A stretch of DNA of 64,000 nucleotides, from contig JARHVA010001737.1 in NCBI GenBank assembly GCA_037957365.1, positions 2,794,501 to 2,858,500 of the forward strand. Reading direction: 5' to 3'. The notes under the pieces were generated by a model, which made no database searches, was not told the DNA's origin, and saw only the letters and a program-made list of their open reading frames with translations. Of the stretch, positions 61,905 through 64,000 are shown one piece after another (positions within the stretch are counted from its first letter, which is position 1; every line of letters starts with the position of its first letter). Position numbers and translations under genes: made by a program. Source of the DNA: Torreya grandis (Eukaryota; Streptophyta; Pinopsida; Cupressales; Taxaceae).

Positions 61905-61925
61905 ATCCTTAAAGAAATATTTTGA
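61905..61925. repeat. End of tandem unit X copy 1, after gypsy-D
   Basis: ATCCTTAAAGAAATATTTT matches ATCATTAGAGAAATATTTC at 62713-62731, which follows GTTAC uninterrupted in copy 2. Confidence 0.8.
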
Positions 61926-62732
61926 AATGTACAACATAAATTTAATAAAACTAGAAAGGTATGAAATTTAAGCACAAGTTAAAGCAAAAAAAATTCAAGG
62001 GGTGAATTCTAATCCAAATATGGAAATGGGATTAATATAAGGAAGAAAAAAGAAGGATGAACACTTATAGTCAACCATTTTTATTAAATACAAGATAGTT
62101 CACACATGATGAATTTAATTTCATTAAAAGGCTTGATACAAATCTTCACATAGAAAAATAGTAGAGGCTTAAATATGGAATTCTAAAAATACAAGAACCT
62201 ACCCAATCGAGGAAATCAGTGTTTTGCTCAAAAGAGCTTATTATATATAGAGAGAAGAAGAAGAGGAAGAAGAAACCAATATTCAGTTATTTACTAATAG
62301 AAGTAGTGGAGAATTCAATATCAAATCTATCATTTTGGTCCTTTGATGTCCAAATTCTAAAAATTTGGTGGATCAAAAAATATTATATTCAAAATTTCCA
62401 TAATGCCCATGCTTTGTCTAACTGTGTCTATTTTGTTTATTGCAGCAAGCATTTCCAAATAATCATGCCCATATTGATTTGTTATTGCACTTGGTTCAGC
62501 TTGACATGAAATCTCTCCTCTAACTTTATATATTAAAAGGAAGATTTTTTATTTTTAATATTTAAATCAAGCTTTGTGGGCTCCCTTTTAAATACCCATA
62601 GATATTCTTTTGTTAGATTGTATTTAATACATGGATTTTTATTTAAACGAGTAGGCAAGGCCGTCATTTAAATAAATATCAAGATTTTATCAAAATTGGA
62701 ATTAGATGTTACATCATTAGAGAAATATTTCT
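61926..62732. repeat. Tandem unit X, copy 2 (uninterrupted)
   Basis: It begins AATGTACAACATAAA directly where copy 1 ends, and contains GTTAC at 62708-62712 followed by ATCATTAGAG, the empty site of gypsy-D. The shared central stretch includes TTTTGCTCAAAAGAGCTTAT and GTCCTTTGATGTC. Confidence 0.85.
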
Positions 62733-62949
62733 AAGCTTTGGTTAGACCATTTCATGTAAGGAAAATTAAGCTGAGAAAAATCAAGCTTGGTGTGGAATTT
62801 TTTAACACTGTGGGCACAAGTCTATTGCCAAATATACCTCACATGGATTTGGAAAGCAAACAAATCCATCTCCTTTGTTTTTTAGAGTATTTCTACCTTA
62901 ACCTGACTTCCCAAACCTTTTATTTCACATATTTCTATTTTCTATAGTC

Positions 62950-63330
62950 GGATATTGCATGTGCCATGTTCTAAGGAGCTCTATATATACAAATAATTCA
63001 TAGTCATTTACCAAGAAGTATTAATTATCATTCAAGTATCAATCCTCTAAGCATCCTATTTTTGTCTCTCCAAAATCAAGTTAGAGACTTCAATCTACAT
63101 ATCAACTACTACAGCTACACTTTTATACTTCAAATATTCTATAAGCTATTTTGACATATTTTACTTGTACATAAAGAGTTCTTAGAAAAATGTTCATGTA
63201 GTTGCATAATCACTTATAGGGAAGAGGAGGTTGAAACCCTTACTTTATATTCCATTTACATTGCATAAGAATTATGTGGGGTCTGATTCTACCATGTAAA
63301 ATACATAGCTACAACTCCTTTGAAGTGTCT
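62950..63330 (+). repeat. LTR-like fragment related to the gypsy-E LTR
   Basis: It has a TATA-like CTATATATAC at about 62984, and GAGGAGGTTGAAACCCTTA with GGTCTGATTCTACCATG at 63220-63300, matching the reverse complement of about 50110-50200. The borders were not found. Confidence 0.65.
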
Positions 63331-64000
63331 CGACCAAACTACTTCCATGTCTTCTCTTTTACATGTGTGCCATGATGAATTGGGTAAAGAGAGGAAGAAG
63401 ACATCAATTCAAACATTTTTCTTTCCAATTTAGAATAACATAAGCATAATAATGTATAACATCAAGAGGCAAACCTGCATAGAAAAATACAAAACTAGAA
63501 AAAGTGTGCATTATGGATTTAGTGCTCAATGACATATTTGTTGGCAAGAGTAAAGGGATTGATTTAACAACCAAATATGCCCTAAATAGATTCATTGGTT
63601 CTTGAACAAGTGGTGAATTCATCTTTTGATGGTGAGCAATCTAATTTACATGCAAAGTCTATTAATTCCTTACATACCACTATTGCACTTCCAAGATCTA
63701 ATTTGTTTCCCTATGTGTCAATGTTTCATGACTTTTATATTTCATTTTGCCCATTGCTTACTAAATCAATTTCATTTATGTTTTTTTACTTTTTAACTGT
63801 CGGGGTAGATTTGATTTATTATATTATATATCTCCCTTGTGCAATAATTTTAATTGTTTGTGTGTATCTTAATTTATCTTAAAACCACACATCATTAAAA
63901 CCAATCTTAATATAATATGAAATATAAAATAAATAATTCAAATAAATAACTAAATTCAATCAAACAATATTAGTAAAATAAAATGATAATTTTTTGAGGA
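63331..64000. other. AT-rich end of the window, no recognised gene
   Basis: Open frames on both strands (63404-63622 minus, 63595-63882 plus) show no domain. The plus frame ends in a hydrophobic stretch that AT-rich DNA easily gives by chance. Confidence 0.45.

Overview
This window looks like intergenic DNA from a large plant genome, most likely a conifer. It is AT-rich and has no bacterial-style gene organisation. Nearly all recognisable content is decayed LTR retrotransposon sequence, with some LINE sequence. One short fragment at 44183-44413 looks like the C-terminus of a Penelope-like retroelement with a GIY-YIG-type tail; in land plants such elements are chiefly known from conifers (the Dryad elements, from memory), so it is the main lineage clue. 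I see no tRNA, rRNA, CRISPR or intact host gene. The only candidate host coding sequence is one open exon at 16651-16956.

Layout. 1-3710: unrecognised AT-rich DNA. 3716-8024: minus-strand Ty1/copia element with two 1.1-kb LTRs, exact CTAAG target-site duplications (TSDs), a tRNA-iMet primer binding site (PBS) and broken gag-pol. 8030-11670: flank with an older minus-strand copia gag fragment at about 8940-9226. 11671-15960: second minus-strand copia element with about 310-bp LTRs. 16651-16956: the open exon. 17274-41271: an LTR-internal-LTR-internal-LTR array of a gag-only element with exact GATAG TSDs only at the outer ends. Nested in its second internal region is a 10.7-kb Ty3/gypsy Tat-like element (28812-39501, exact CAACA TSDs), which has a nearly open gag, most of pol missing, and a 3' region full of tandem repeats. 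41277-44180: unrecognised. 44183-44413: Penelope-like fragment. 44998-47165: minus-strand copia LTR and leader present twice as 606-bp near-identical copies, the second lying inside a LINE. 45890-50835: minus-strand Ty3/gypsy element split by that LINE. 51190-62732: a tandemly duplicated unit of about 0.8 kb whose first copy carries a plus-strand Ty3/gypsy element (52016-61899) with two retropepsin remnants, itself invaded by an ORF1-only LINE (54205-56385). 62950-63330: LTR-like fragment. The remainder is unrecognised.

How it fits together. TSDs, duplicated sites and empty sites allow the order of insertion to be read: the 3-LTR array is older than the Tat-like element in it, the minus-strand gypsy is older than the LINE in it, and the tandem 0.8-kb unit is older than the gypsy element in it. 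None of the LTR elements keeps a complete reverse transcriptase, so any mobility would have needed enzymes supplied in trans. The most unusual non-coding signal is a recurrent ACCGACGTCGGT-like palindrome clustered in both the first copia element and the unrelated Tat-like element. All coordinates and translations were read by eye; element ages and identities were not computed except where differences were counted directly.
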